The notes under the pieces were generated by a model. It ran no database searches and was not told where the DNA came from. It saw only the letters and a program-made list of their open reading frames with translations. This document shows, piece after piece, positions 9,471 to 20,554 of a DNA stretch of 64,000 nucleotides. A program made the position numbers and the translations under genes. Position 1 is the stretch's first letter. Every line of letters begins with the position of its first letter. This DNA comes from Crossaster papposus (Eukaryota > Echinodermata > Asteroidea > Velatida > Solasteridae): NCBI GenBank assembly GCA_037893245.1, contig JBAIAA010000876.1:124001-188000 (forward strand), written 5' to 3'.

Positions 9471-10799
9471 TGCTTTCAGAAAGATGGGTATCTGATTTAG
9501 AAAATCGTGGAAAATACTATGTCACCGGAAGCTCCTGTTAATTACGAACCTTCTAGTGAAATGGACAACACGATATGGCGAAATATATGAACCTTACGAT
9601 CTTTCGGGGGCGTGGGGGGATAAAGTTGTTCACGGAATACCCAGTATGCAAATATTGTCGGGTCTTACTACAGGCTAGACGTGATAAATGACATACGACA
9701 GTTATTTAATTTTGTTTCGGTCAACATCCATAGTCCACATCGCAAGCAAAATACTTATGTACAGAATGTCTCAGACCAAAAAAGGTAATTCTGACAATTA
9801 AAAGTTATTTTGGCCAAGATATCCATTATGTGGCTATCGTGTGTTACCATAAAATAGGAGCAAAATACTTTCCAGTGATACCTTGATTGCAATTATCTAG
9901 TCATGCATCACTGAGCATGCATCATTGTTTTGAAAATAGTTATGGAAAACTCTTTTTGAACAGTTCACGGTCAGACATGAGCATCACACTCGGATATATG
10001 GCCCGAGGGAAATCTAACCGTTTGAAAGAATGTGATACGTAAACTGCAAGATGTTGGTGATATTTGGCACCAACACCTTACGTGCCCAACTCTTTCGATG
10101 TAAAATCCACAATGGCGGCACATGTCAGGCAGCCACAGCTCGTCTTAACATTACAGGGTTATCACGTAGGATTTCGATCTCATGTTGAATGCGGACTTAA
10201 ATTGCACATCCCGGATTACTTAGTGGACTGGTGAGCACTTTGTTTTTACCCCCCCCCCCCCCCCCCCTATCTCCAACAAGAAAACTCACAAGGAGTCAAA
10301 TCCGGTGAATTGGTGGCCGGCCATTCCACAGTATGATTCAAAGCATAAACTGTCCCAGGAGGGTCTTCACATACAATTTTCCAAACATTGGTGCACTGCT
10401 GAGTGATGCCATAACATGCATATCGTTGTCAAATTCACCCTTTATTGTCAGAATTACTTTTGTTTTCTTCTAGAACACCCTGTACAGTATACAGTAAATA
10501 GAAGGATGGAAAGATAATATGAGCAAATAAAAATAAGCTAAAAACATGGCACCATAAAAGCATTATTTAATCATTAAAATGATAAAATACTAAATCAGAT
10601 AAAACCGGCATATTACTAATGACAGGTGGGCCTCTATATACTTTGTCGTGAGGATTGGAAACTAAAAAGAGACTGGCTTTACATGTTTATACTGGGATTG
10701 TTGTGTGAAATGAAATTTGTATTTAATCGGGGATTGAATCAATTGTAAATGGAATCCCCAATCATTCTCATCGGTTATGTGAAAGGAATAGCAAGAAGA
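9471..10799. other. Intergenic, with poly-C tract
   Basis: No coding frame or element was recognised. A 19-base C homopolymer lies at 10249-10267. Confidence 0.5.
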
Positions 10800-10950
10800 G
10801 TGGCCTGTTCTTTGATGGAAACAACTGTATTAAAGATGGTGTGTCCGTACTTTTAGAAGGTTGCACCCTTAACAATAGATGTTTAAATTGAGTTGATAGT
10901 TTTCTAGCATTGTCTTTGTTATGAGCTTTCGAATGAGATATCGCACACAC
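10800..10950 (+). repeat. Dispersed repeat, inverted partner at 15455-15600
   Basis: The segment contains 'gtgtccgtacttttagaaggttgcac' and 'atgagctttcgaatgaga' type blocks. These recur in reverse complement at 15455-15600, in the same relative order and spacing. The two together bracket the ACCGC array and both foldback elements. The nature of the repeat is unknown. Confidence 0.5.
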
Positions 10951-11086
10951 AGAAATCGGCTAACGGCGAGGAAATGTAACGAAATTCAATTTTGGAATTA
11001 GGAGCGTCCCGCTATAGTATGCACATGTACATGTACTGTACATACAATACATACCGCGCAACCGTTTGCACATCCATCAGCGCTGT

Positions 11087-11614
11087 ACCGCACCGCACCG
11101 CACCGCACCGCACCGCACCGCACCGCACCGCACCGCACCGCACCGCACCGCACCGCACCGCACCGCACCGCACCGCACCGCACCGCACCGCACCGCACCG
11201 CACCGCACCGCACCGCACCGCACCGCACCGCACCGCACCGCACCGCACCGCACCGCACCGCACCGCACCGCACCGCACCGCACCGCACCGCACCGCACCG
11301 CACCGCACCGCACCGCACCGCACCGCACCGCACCGCACCGCACCGCACCGCACCGCACCGCACCGCACCGCACCGCACCGCACCGCACCGCACCGCACCG
11401 CACCGCACCGCACCGCACCGCACCGCACCGCACCGCACCGCACCGCACCGCACCGCACCGCACCGCACCGCACCGCACCGCACCGCACCGCACCGCACCG
11501 CACCGCACCGCACCGCACCGCACCGCACCGCACCGCACCGCACCGCACCGCACCGCACCGCACCGCACCGCACCGCACCGCACCGCACCGCACCGCACCG
11601 CACCGCACCGCACC
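11087..11614. repeat. Perfect (ACCGC)n pentanucleotide array, about 105 units
   Basis: About 527 bp of uninterrupted ACCGC repeats with no visible variant unit. A period of five makes every frame open, so the long frames read here on both strands are artefacts. The minus strand is (GCGGT)n, with a GG pair every five bases. Confidence 0.98.
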
Positions 11615-12871
11615 GACCGACCTCTAAGCCTGGACATTTCATTGGCTCACAGAGTGACGTCGATCCGTCCCGAATCGAAAGCTCCCTAATGGGTCTATAT
11701 GGATGACGGCGACGATCCTTCTGCCAATGGCAGCCTTACTGAAGCTTTGGATATGGTAAAGACATGCCAACAGCTCATCAAGTTGCCCGACAGATCTCCT
11801 CATGGCTGCACTCAATACCGTCAAAGAGCGTGTCGCCGACAACTGGCTGAAGACTCCGCCAAGAGAGAACAGTTTTGTTAATATGCAATTCGTAAGTCAT
11901 CAGGCTAATTTATCACCGGATGATTCACACCCATCACAGCAGTTTACCCCCCAGGTTTGATTGTACCAGCACACTCCGTAAATTTAAACGGAATTCTTCA
12001 CCTATGATCTCGATTATTGCAAATCGAGTATCACTTGATTAGTGCATGCATATACTAAACTTGGTCCCCAAGAAAAAACATTTGTTTTCCAATTTGTAAC
12101 ACGTCAGGCTGATTTGTAGCTTTGCATTATCGGTCGATTGAGTACCAAATGACATATTGAATTGTGTTGAAAAATAATTTGGCAATCGAACAAGACTGTT
12201 TAGTACATTTAGTCTATGAACTCTATTCTATAAGGTAGATATTGGAAAATAAATAAATTTTCTGACTTAGAAACGTAGGAAGAAAATGTCATTTCTTTTC
12301 GTTATCGAACGACAGATGGGCTCAATAGAGCCGTTACATAACGTTTTCGTTACCCCAACGCACTTAGCTTATAAAAGCGGACATTGCATTCAAATTCAAT
12401 GCCTTTCTTCTCGGTCTGAGCATTCGAACCGCACTTGCCCTCCCGCCCGACTTATAACTTAAAGCCCATAATAGTAATAACGGTACATGTATTACTAATA
12501 ATTGTAACTAACTGCAGGGAACAGGGAGTGCACCCTTGATCGGTGTCCTAGGATGCAACCACGTTTCCTCTTAAAAATAAGGTTTTGTTCGTGGCCTCCG
12601 AGTGCCAGCAAAAATGCAGGACTGTGGCACCGTTCGCCCTGCCTCATTCACTTTCTATATCGAGACAATTTCCTGCATATTAGGCTAATCTAAGCTGCCG
12701 TGAATTTTTCTTTTTATCGACAAGAGAACAATTTTTCGCAGCCATTTTAGAGGCACTAGAGTGATCGAAGTCGTTTATCAGAAAAACATCGTTTTCATAC
12801 GCTTTTAGGCATTGTATTTTGCAAAGATTTTTGCCTCTTATTCCTTCCAAACTCTCGGCATTTAGGTCCTA
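11615..12871. other. Intergenic, nothing firmly recognised
   Basis: A short frame at 11699-11881 looks somewhat coding-like but has no recognised motif. A TATAAAAG sequence lies near 12370. Neither can be assigned to a gene. Confidence 0.4.
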
Positions 12872-13928
12872 CAGGGTGGTCAAAAAAAAACTATACCCAA
12901 CTTTGGAGGCCATTTTCTCCTAGATGATAAAATATTTTAGTAATTTGGTTTGCATATTATTAAAGTATATATCGTTGAGCATTATTGGTGAAAATAGGGA
13001 AGATATTACATTAATATTTTTGGAGATATTCCTATTTTTAGCGAGTATGTGTAAAAATTGCTTTTCCACGGGAGTTAATAATTCACATTATATGCCACAA
13101 TAATGTAATGACGCGATAGTCTTTTGACAAATGTTTTTGCGAGAGCTTCTTTTATTTACACTAAAATTGATAAATAATACTTTTTGATAGATAGGCTTCT
13201 GGTTTTGTTCATTTCAGTTAGTTCAACAAATGATATAATTTCATGTATCTGGAACATCAATAGACAATTGTCATGATTTTTTGCACATAATATCGTCATT
13301 GCATAAGTTAACAATTTTAGTCTGCAATTATGCATTGTCGCAAATAGAGTAAGCATTTATTTATATTTTAAATTCACATTGTTTGTAAATAAGGTATATT
13401 TATTCATGATTTTAATCTCACAAACATTTTTCTTACTTGGTTAGACTGCCAAAGAATTTGCGCAGGAACAGACTTTAACTTATGCAATGACGATATTATG
13501 TGTAAAAAATCATGACAATTGTCTATTGATGTTCCAGATACATGAAATTATATCATTTGTTGAACTAACTGAAATGAACAAAACCAGAAGCCTATCTATT
13601 AAAAAGTATTATTTATCCATTTTAGTGTAAATAAAAGAAGCTCTCGCAAAAACATTTGTCAAAGGACTATCGCGTCATTACATTATTGTGTCATATCATA
13701 TTCAAACATGTTGATGCATTGACAGCTCCCGTGGAAAAGCCATTTGTACACATACTCGCTAAAAATAGGAATATCTCCAAACATATTAATGTAATATCTT
13801 CCCTATTTTCACCAATAATGCTCAACGATATATGCTTTAATAATATGCAAACCAAATTACTAAAATATTTTATCATCTAGGAGAAAATGGCCTCCAAAGT
13901 TGGGTATAGTTTTTTTTGGATCACCCTG
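12872..13928. mobile_element. 1.06-kb foldback element (CAGGGTG ends, TA-flanked)
   Basis: The left arm (12872 to about 13308) is an imperfect reverse complement of the right arm (about 13483-13928), with a loop of about 170 bp. The ends are CAGGGTGGTC and GATCACCCTG, flanked by TA. The palindrome produces mirrored short frames on opposite strands, none with transposase motifs. Ends and TA duplication fit a non-autonomous Tc1/mariner-type element. Confidence 0.85.
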
Positions 13929-14055
13929 TATGTGCCCAACTGATTTAATTATACCAATAGGCCAATACTACAAAGAGATTGTAACTCTGGTAACACACGT
14001 AGTTGTGTACTCAATGTGGATGTACAAAATGTACCCAGATTTCAGGGTGGGTCTA

Positions 14056-15043
14056 CAGGGTGTGTCACAAAAATGTCCCACTTTGAAAAATTGCCTTAAA
14101 ATTAATATTCTATATTTTTTTGAAAATCCACAATGGTTCAGTGCTTTTGTTGTGCAATTGCACGTACTCAACATGCCACGCATAAGTGAGCACAGGCTAA
14201 TTACGTAAATTGAGATACATCTGTTTTGCGCAAAAAAGTGCTGGGTTGAAAACAGGATCTGAGACCATGAGAAACAACGTTAGGTATGTCCTTTGTCTAT
14301 CACAAATTGCCATTACTTCTGAATTGACCCTTTCACACTTTCAGTTCTCAACTTGTCCACCATTTCTTTTCTGGCAGATTTCGGCCCTTCTCATCATCAG
14401 CATATCTTACACTGCACGCCGGATCAAAGCTCTGTCCCGTCTGAGAACATTGACGTCTGCCGTTATGCGTTCCTCAACAACTGAGGGCAGGTCCGTACAT
14501 TTCAGTTAAACTGAAATGTGTCAAGGGATGTGCTGAGTTCAAGAAAGTGCAAACACCTGGTGTTGCACCATTCTGGGGACATCCATTCATTGATTAAATA
14601 ACATGACATAACACAATTGAGTGCACTTGGCCTGCTATCTTGGCACGTCTCCTAACCTCATTGACTTGAATTAACCCTTAGAAAGCTGATAGCAGGCAAG
14701 TAGCAAGTAAATGCTTACGACAGCAAAGAAATAGTAGCCACCTGGAGAGCAAAGGGTTAGGGCAATTTCCTAAAAAACGTTGGGGACCCTTAAGGGCATA
14801 CCTAACGTTGTTTCTCATGGTCTCAGATCCTGTTTTTAACCCAGCACCTTTCCGCGAAAAACAGATGTTTCGCAATTTAATTAGCCTTGCTCACTTATGC
14901 GTGACATGTTGAGTACGTGCAATTGAGCACAAAAAGCACTGAACCATTGTCTATCAACCTATGTAAAACGATCCGCTAAAAAATTATAGAATATTAACTT
15001 TAGGGCAATTTTCAAAGTGGGACATTTATTTGTATACACCCTG
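14056..15043. mobile_element. 0.99-kb foldback element (CAGGGTG ends, TA-flanked)
   Basis: The ends are CAGGGTGTGTCAC at 14056 and TACACCCTG at 15043, flanked by TA (14054-14055 and 15044-15045). Arms of roughly 240 bp are inverted copies; both contain the 'ggatctgagaccatgagaaac' type sequence. It lies 125 bp from the previous foldback and has the same outer seven bases but unrelated arms, so it is a second family using the same end signature. Confidence 0.85.
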
Positions 15044-16385
15044 TATATACACATGAAATGAGCGAGTTCCAGTGCTCTGCCATCCTGATAGTTCACCAAA
15101 TCATGTTGGTCTTTTTCCTTTTCTTTCGGTTTATGAACTCTATTACACGAGGGAGATATAGACAAGAATTTTTTGTTTTTGACGTAGGAACGTAGGAAGA
15201 AAATATTGACAATGTAAGTGCTTAACATGCAGGTGCGCGTGCAATTAAACCTTATAAAACGTAGCGGTTGTAACCAATAGCGGTTTCAACCGTGTAACCA
15301 ACAATGGACCGTGGTGTTGTTTACCAACGCCAATGCGCGTCGAGCATGCAGTCGAAAAAGCACATGCGCTTAATAGGCTCCCTTTGGCCACAAATTAGGA
15401 GCTGGACGCTCATAATTCCAAATTTAAATTTAATTAATTATTTACTCGCTGTTGGCCAATTTTGTGTGCGCAATGTTTCATTCGAAAGCTCATATTAAAT
15501 GCAATGATATAACATTATCAATTCAATTTGAAATTTTATTTTCAGGGTGCAACTCTCTAAAAGCACGGACACACCAACTTCAACCCTTTTGTTTGACAGC
15601 ACACATGCGAACAAATATCAACAGTCCAGTCTTTTGCATCTGTTTCCCGTATGGATAAAATACAGTTGTTGGACAGCTTCAAAATGACTCTCGCCGATTT
15701 GTGTTGTTTTAGGTTGACCTGTTTTGGGTTGTCTATGCACTACCCTGTGGACTTCACTGAACGAAACTGGACAGGGATGCACAAAACGGCACATCTTCAT
15801 ATGCATCTTCGTCACTGCACTCGGTTTACTTTACTGCACAATTGTTTCCGTGGAACAGTAAAGCAATTGTTTTGGACAGCACTGTAATCTGATTATCCCT
15901 CTGATGAGTACTTTTTGCAATACACAAAATGACACAGCTGTGTATCTTTGTGCTGCTAACCAACTCACCCAAATAGACTTCTGCATAGGGAAACAGTGTG
16001 GTGTATTTCTTCCTCCGATCCGTGGGCCATGAAACCTCATTCAACACAATGATAGTGCTATACATGTAGGCTCCAATTAGAGGATGGGGAGTTTAAAACC
16101 AATTTGAGTTTTAATATAATGACTGCGACTTTTCCCCAGCCCACTCATGCCAGCATATACCACCACCATATACCGCCACCCTATCTTAACCCACACCACA
16201 AGGGTTTTGCGTGGAAAATCATTACGATTGTTTGAAACTTTCCAATAATACCAATGTAGGGCCTATAGCCTACGGTATTTACCACTGAAAACTCAAAATC
16301 TAGGTTTACAATATTAGTTGGTGGTTAATAATCGTAATGATCGTTTCCATTCCTGCCTATTTGAACGTGGTTTTGTGTCCCACAT
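15044..16385. other. Intergenic; dispersed repeat at 15455-15600
   Basis: It holds the inverted partner of 10800-10950. Minus-strand frames at 15618-16065 have no motif that can be recognised. Confidence 0.4.
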
Positions 16386-17306
16386 CAGGGGCGGATGCAG
16401 GATTTTTGTAAAGGGGGTTCCACATAAATACTGGAAAATATTTAGGGGGGCAGAGACTGCGAGCGCGGAGCGCGAAGCCCATACGGCGTGGGGCTTCGGG
16501 TCCCGCCTAAGGGCCCCGGACAATTTTTGATTCTAGATGCTCTGTGGTGCAATCTGAGGCATTTACTGGCTACCTTTCCCTGACTTTTTGAGCCGAAAAG
16601 GCGTGGGGTCCCGGGCCCGCTTAAGGGCCCCGAAATTTGTTGGATTCTAGATGCTCGGTGGGGCAATCTGAGGAATTCCCTGGCCACTTTCCCCTGACGT
16701 TTTTAGCCGAAAAGGCGTGGGGTCCGGGGCCCGCTTAAGGGCCCCGAATAATGTTGGATTCTAGATGCTCTGTGGTGCAATCTGAGGCATTTCCTGGCCA
16801 TTTCCCCTGACTTTTCGAGCCGAAAATGCGTGCAAGGGAAAGGTTTCTGACGCTGCCACTTTGGTAGTGGCGGTACTCACGGCCAAACACGAGACAATTT
16901 TAATGCAGCGAATAAACCTAGCAGTAAATGCACCAACTAAATAGCCATAATGTGTACGGGTGTACGTACATGTACATGAGCATGGTTTGTACATGTACAT
17001 GTATATACACAAATTTATTAACAATTTACAAAGACTGACGTCGGCTGCACAATATACAAAGACGTTAGCTGTATCATGTATGCATGTGCGGCGTGTTTTG
17101 TCTACCCAGGCCAAGTACATGTTTATAATGCTTTAATAATTGGCCCAAAATGGGTCCACAGAACCGATGATTCACTCTCTATCTTCAACCATACTTCAAC
17201 TTGTAGGTTTGTTTTTGTGTTTTTTTACTCAAGAAAAAAAGGGCCGGGCCCGGACCCCTTGGAACCCCCCCCCCCCCCCCCCCCCCCCACCCCCCTGTAT
17301 CCGCCC
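16386..17306. mobile_element. Inverted-repeat element with GGGGCGGAT ends and internal 114-bp repeats
   Basis: It starts GGGGCGGATGCAGG near 16388 and ends with C-rich sequence followed by CCTGTATCCGCCC near 17306. A tandem repeat of about 114 bp lies inside. The right end holds a C homopolymer at 17265-17288. No transposase frame or clear target duplication is seen. Confidence 0.55.
16490..16830. repeat. 114-bp tandem repeat, about 3 units
   Basis: 'GATTCTAGATGCTC' recurs at 16529, 16643 and 16757, each followed by 'gcaatctgagg' and 'aagggccccg' blocks. The period is 114 bp with a few substitutions per unit. Confidence 0.9.
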
Positions 17307-17406
17307 ATGCACATTAATTTGTTTATAATTTATAAATACAATTCAAATGAGTGGTATTTCTAATTGCAAACACTGAACAAAGCAGAGTAGTCAAGACGGT
17401 CCTTTA

Positions 17407-17802
17407 CAGGGTGGCCCCCAAAACGGACAAGCACACTTCTACTATACCCCGAGGTCAAAACTATACCTATACCAATAGATAGAACATATTTCTATAGGAA
17501 AAATGATAGCAAGATGTCTCTGTTTCGGCCAGTAGTTTTAGCTCCATACCCTATTTTGTGAAGCCTGGGTACTTTCGCACCGAGAAATAACTAAACCGCC
17601 ACCGCGAATTTAAAGTGACGTGGTTTAATTATGAATTGTTTAATTATCAAAATGACATCTGACTTCGCTTCACAAGATAGGGTCTGAAGCTAAAACTACT
17701 GGCCCATATCGAGATATCTTCTAGAAAGATTCGCCATCCATTGGTATAGGTAGTTTGGGCCTCAGGGTAGTGGAAGTATGCTTGTCCGTTGAGGTCAGCC
17801 TG
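17407..17802. mobile_element. 396-bp foldback MITE (CAGGGTG end, TA-flanked)
   Basis: The ends are CAGGGTGGCC and GGTCAGCCTG, flanked by TA (17405-17406 and 17803-17804). The arms share 'cggacaagca' and 'cctataccaatag' type blocks in inverted orientation, and the middle repeats 'tagttttagct' inverted. It is a third element with CAGGGTG-type ends in this region. Confidence 0.75.
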
Positions 17803-18200
17803 TACACGCACGTTTGTTTATGGTGTTTCTTTTGTTCCTCTCGATGATTTCCTTTGTTTGTACTCAAACTTTTTTCCGACGGCTCTCATTGGTTTTGTAC
17901 ACAAATCTCAATCGAGGACGTCCTCGATTCTAACCCTAACCCCAATTCACGTTCGTGTCGCGAGGCATGTGTCCTCCATAACAAACGCACATATACATGC
18001 CATACGGAAGCCCGTATACTTCAATCATACATAATGATTGTTGCAAAAAACAGACCTTTCGTTTCAGTGTTTAACTTTTGGCTCTAGCCTATTATGTTGT
18101 GTGACCTTATGCTAACATTTTCAGCTCAGAAAAAAATCACCTAAACCGTTAATTTAAAAACTAAAAGTTGAACGGAAAGAACGGTGCAAAAAATTCAAAT

Positions 18201-19973
18201 TCAAATTATAATGTTTAACTTGATGACAAGCGCCTCGCCTGCAGCCAGAGAGATTCCGCTCATACCCTGGGGGTTTCCGTTGCGATCCATGTTGCTGCTG
18301 ACTTCAATGACCCCAGTGTCATCCTCGGCTTTCAACTCTAACTTCATTAGGGCTGCGGTGTAATCCTCAGTAGACTCGGAGGTACCAGCGTTGATGATGA
18401 CTAGGAAGGAATCAAGGCCCGGTGTATCAGGCATGCGGAGGAAAGAGAAGATCTTGTCGTTCACGATGACGTACTTGAGGTGGTTGGTTTGGAAGGCAGG
18501 CTCGTCTTTCCGAAGTGCTGCTAGCTTCTTGTAGAGTGCCAACGCGGAGGTGTTGTCTGCCTTTTGGTCAGCAACGTTGACTCCTGAGAGGTAGTTCTGG
18601 TTGACAGGAAGCCATGTTTTCCCGGAGGTGCTGCTGAAGCCGGCATGGGATGACCTGTCCCACTGCATCGGGGAACGCTCAGGGTCTCGTGTGTACTCTT
18701 TCCAGTGGTTCGGATTGTTTTTGGCAAATGGATCCCGACTTTCGTTATATGAGACCCAGATGTCCCCCATAGCTATCTCGTCGCCGTAATATGTCTTGGG
18801 AGTTCCAGGGAGAAGCAGCTGAATAATGGTTAATGCCCGAGTGTAGTTGGCCCCTATACGATGAGGGATGCGAAAATTGTCGTGGTTACAGATGATCCAG
18901 TTTGGCCATTTATCAGACGGTAGGTCTTTCATCCAGTCGTTGACCAGTTGGTGTATTTTTGTCCCAGAGAGGTTCCACCTCTTAAGTTGAGTCAATGCAT
19001 AGTTGAAGGGGAAGTCTGCTTCAGGACGTTCTAGGGTTCCGTAGTACGGGAGAAGTGCTTTGTGAGTATCGTAAGTCTCCGTTGCCATGAAACGGTAGTT
19101 TGATTCCTTGCTGTATTTACCCAACACTGATCGCCACGCGTACAATAATTCATGTATCTCCGGGAGATCGGACGTCTTGTTGTGGATAAGGCTGTGATAC
19201 TGGGGTCGCTCGTCTGGTATTGGCGTGTAGTCTGGATTGATTGGTTCGTCCTCCAAGTCTTCGCTTTCGTAAATGTGTCTGACTGCATCAATACGAATAC
19301 CGTCTACGCCTTTTTCGAGCCAGAATTGTAGAACATCTATTATCTCCAGCTGAACTGCGGGATCACGGTGATTCAGATCTGGCTGCTTTTTAAGGAATTG
19401 GTGCAGGTAGAACTGCTGTCTCTCTGGTACCCACTCCCATACCGTACCGCCCAGCAGACCCACCCAGTTATTTGGAATGCATTCCTCAGGAGGATCAGAA
19501 CAATTCTTCTTCGCGTCTACCCAAACATAGTAATCTTTGTATCGGTTGGTGCTGTCTTTGTTTTTCTTGCTCTCTATAAACCACTGGTGCTCATCGCTGG
19601 TGTGGTTGGGGACAAAATCCATCACGAGTTTAAGGCCAAGCCGGTGTGCCTTACTGATCAGCTCATCAAAGTCAGCCATGCTACCGAATGTGGGATCGAT
19701 ATCTTTGAAATCGGCCACATCGTAGCCAAAGTCGACCATGGGCGACTTGTAGACGGGATTTAACCATAAGGTACCTACCCCAATGTCGTTGAAGTACTCC
19801 AGGCGGGACGTGATACCAACGAGGTCCCCTACACCATCACCGTCCGAGTCCATGAAGGAACGCGGGTAGATCTGGTACACGATCGTACTCTTCCACCATT
19901 CATCCCATCTAAATCCAACAGCTGTGTTTGGTAGAAACACGAACAGGAGAAAAACGCGCATGGCCGCCATCAT
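18201..19973 (-). CDS. Alpha-glucosidase (maltase-like), GH13 family, copy A
   Basis: An intronless frame of about 590 residues. It hydrolyses terminal alpha-1,4-linked glucose, by family. A Met pair at 19973/19970 followed by a hydrophobic stretch (residues 1-20) is a signal peptide and aligns with the start of copy B; the frame extends 20 codons upstream to 20033 without hydrophobic character. Visible motifs are WWKSTIVYQIYPRSF near the N terminus, a calcium-type DSDGDGVGD loop, catalytic Asp in GIRIDAVRH (about 229), Glu in ATETY (about 299), and the stabilising Asp in CNHD (about 365). All three acids are present. It resembles insect-type maltases and the SLC3A1 ectodomain; the long cytosolic N terminus of SLC3 proteins is absent, so a secreted enzyme is favoured. 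It is divergent to copy B at 20555. Outer thirds are near-identical to copy B and the middle is much more divergent. Confidence 0.92.
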   Translation of the reverse strand: MMAAMRVFLLFVFLPNTAVGFRWDEWWKSTIVYQIYPRSFMDSDGDGVGDLVGITSRLEYFNDIGVGTLWLNPVYKSPMVDFGYDVADFKDIDPTFGSMADFDELISKAHRLGLKLVMDFVPNHTSDEHQWFIESKKNKDSTNRYKDYYVWVDAKKNCSDPPEECIPNNWVGLLGGTVWEWVPERQQFYLHQFLKKQPDLNHRDPAVQLEIIDVLQFWLEKGVDGIRIDAVRHIYESEDLEDEPINPDYTPIPDERPQYHSLIHNKTSDLPEIHELLYAWRSVLGKYSKESNYRFMATETYDTHKALLPYYGTLERPEADFPFNYALTQLKRWNLSGTKIHQLVNDWMKDLPSDKWPNWIICNHDNFRIPHRIGANYTRALTIIQLLLPGTPKTYYGDEIAMGDIWVSYNESRDPFAKNNPNHWKEYTRDPERSPMQWDRSSHAGFSSTSGKTWLPVNQNYLSGVNVADQKADNTSALALYKKLAALRKDEPAFQTNHLKYVIVNDKIFSFLRMPDTPGLDSFLVIINAGTSESTEDYTAALMKLELKAEDDTGVIEVSSNMDRNGNPQGMSGISLAAGEALVIKLNIII

Positions 19974-20554
19974 GACTTTTCGTTTAAAATAACTGTCGAA
20001 GCTTGTGGTATATACGTGTATTTTATGTTTCAATACCGCCGTAGGGGTATTCGCTGACCGTTATTTATCATGATCAGCCACGTTATTAAGCACATGCGCA
20101 TAAGCTGGGCGCAGCAGGCCCTATAGGTCGCTCTAGACGCTAGGTGTCTTGATTTGTAGGCAATCGTCTGGCAAATTCATTGAGCAGTTTTGGAAGTATC
20201 AACAACAGGTTGACTGCCAATATTCTTTACGCCCGCACAATTCACTTCTACGAAACCCGAGAAGTGTATTGAAGACGATCACGTTCTCCCATTTGATATA
20301 TTTTCATCGTGTTCTATGATGTGAAGGATCAGTTGCACTCGCGTGCGTTGTGCTGAAACAATAACCTGGCTACCCAAAATAAACATCCGTTGTTCACATT
20401 GCAAGACACAAAGGGTTTAGTTGCCAGTGGCCCGTGTCGTATAGGGTTATCAACTGCATTGCAACAAATATATGTATATATACACGTACACACATGTATA
20501 TACCAGCAGAGGGTACTATACTGCACTGGCTGTTATTTTCGGCCAAACTTCAAC
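19974..20554. promoter_or_regulatory. Shared intergenic region between two divergent maltase genes
   Basis: 581 bp separate the two start codons. On the minus strand an AT-rich 'cataaaatacacgtatatacc' type stretch lies about 30-60 bp before copy A. On the plus strand 'atatatgtatatatacac' lies about 65-90 bp before copy B. Both are possible TATA-like elements; neither is proven. The arrangement would allow co-regulation. Confidence 0.45.

Noticed and set aside
10992-11689. Long Ala-Pro-His-Arg-Thr and Arg-Cys-Gly-Ala-Val frames on both strands
   Set aside because: They are produced by the ACCGC pentanucleotide array, which has no stop codon in any frame.
11699-11881. Possible small gene or exon
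   Set aside because: Composition is plausible, but no motif, splice partner or conserved feature could be seen.
17926-17945. Telomere-like CTAACCCTAACCC
   Set aside because: Only two units, without extension; probably chance.
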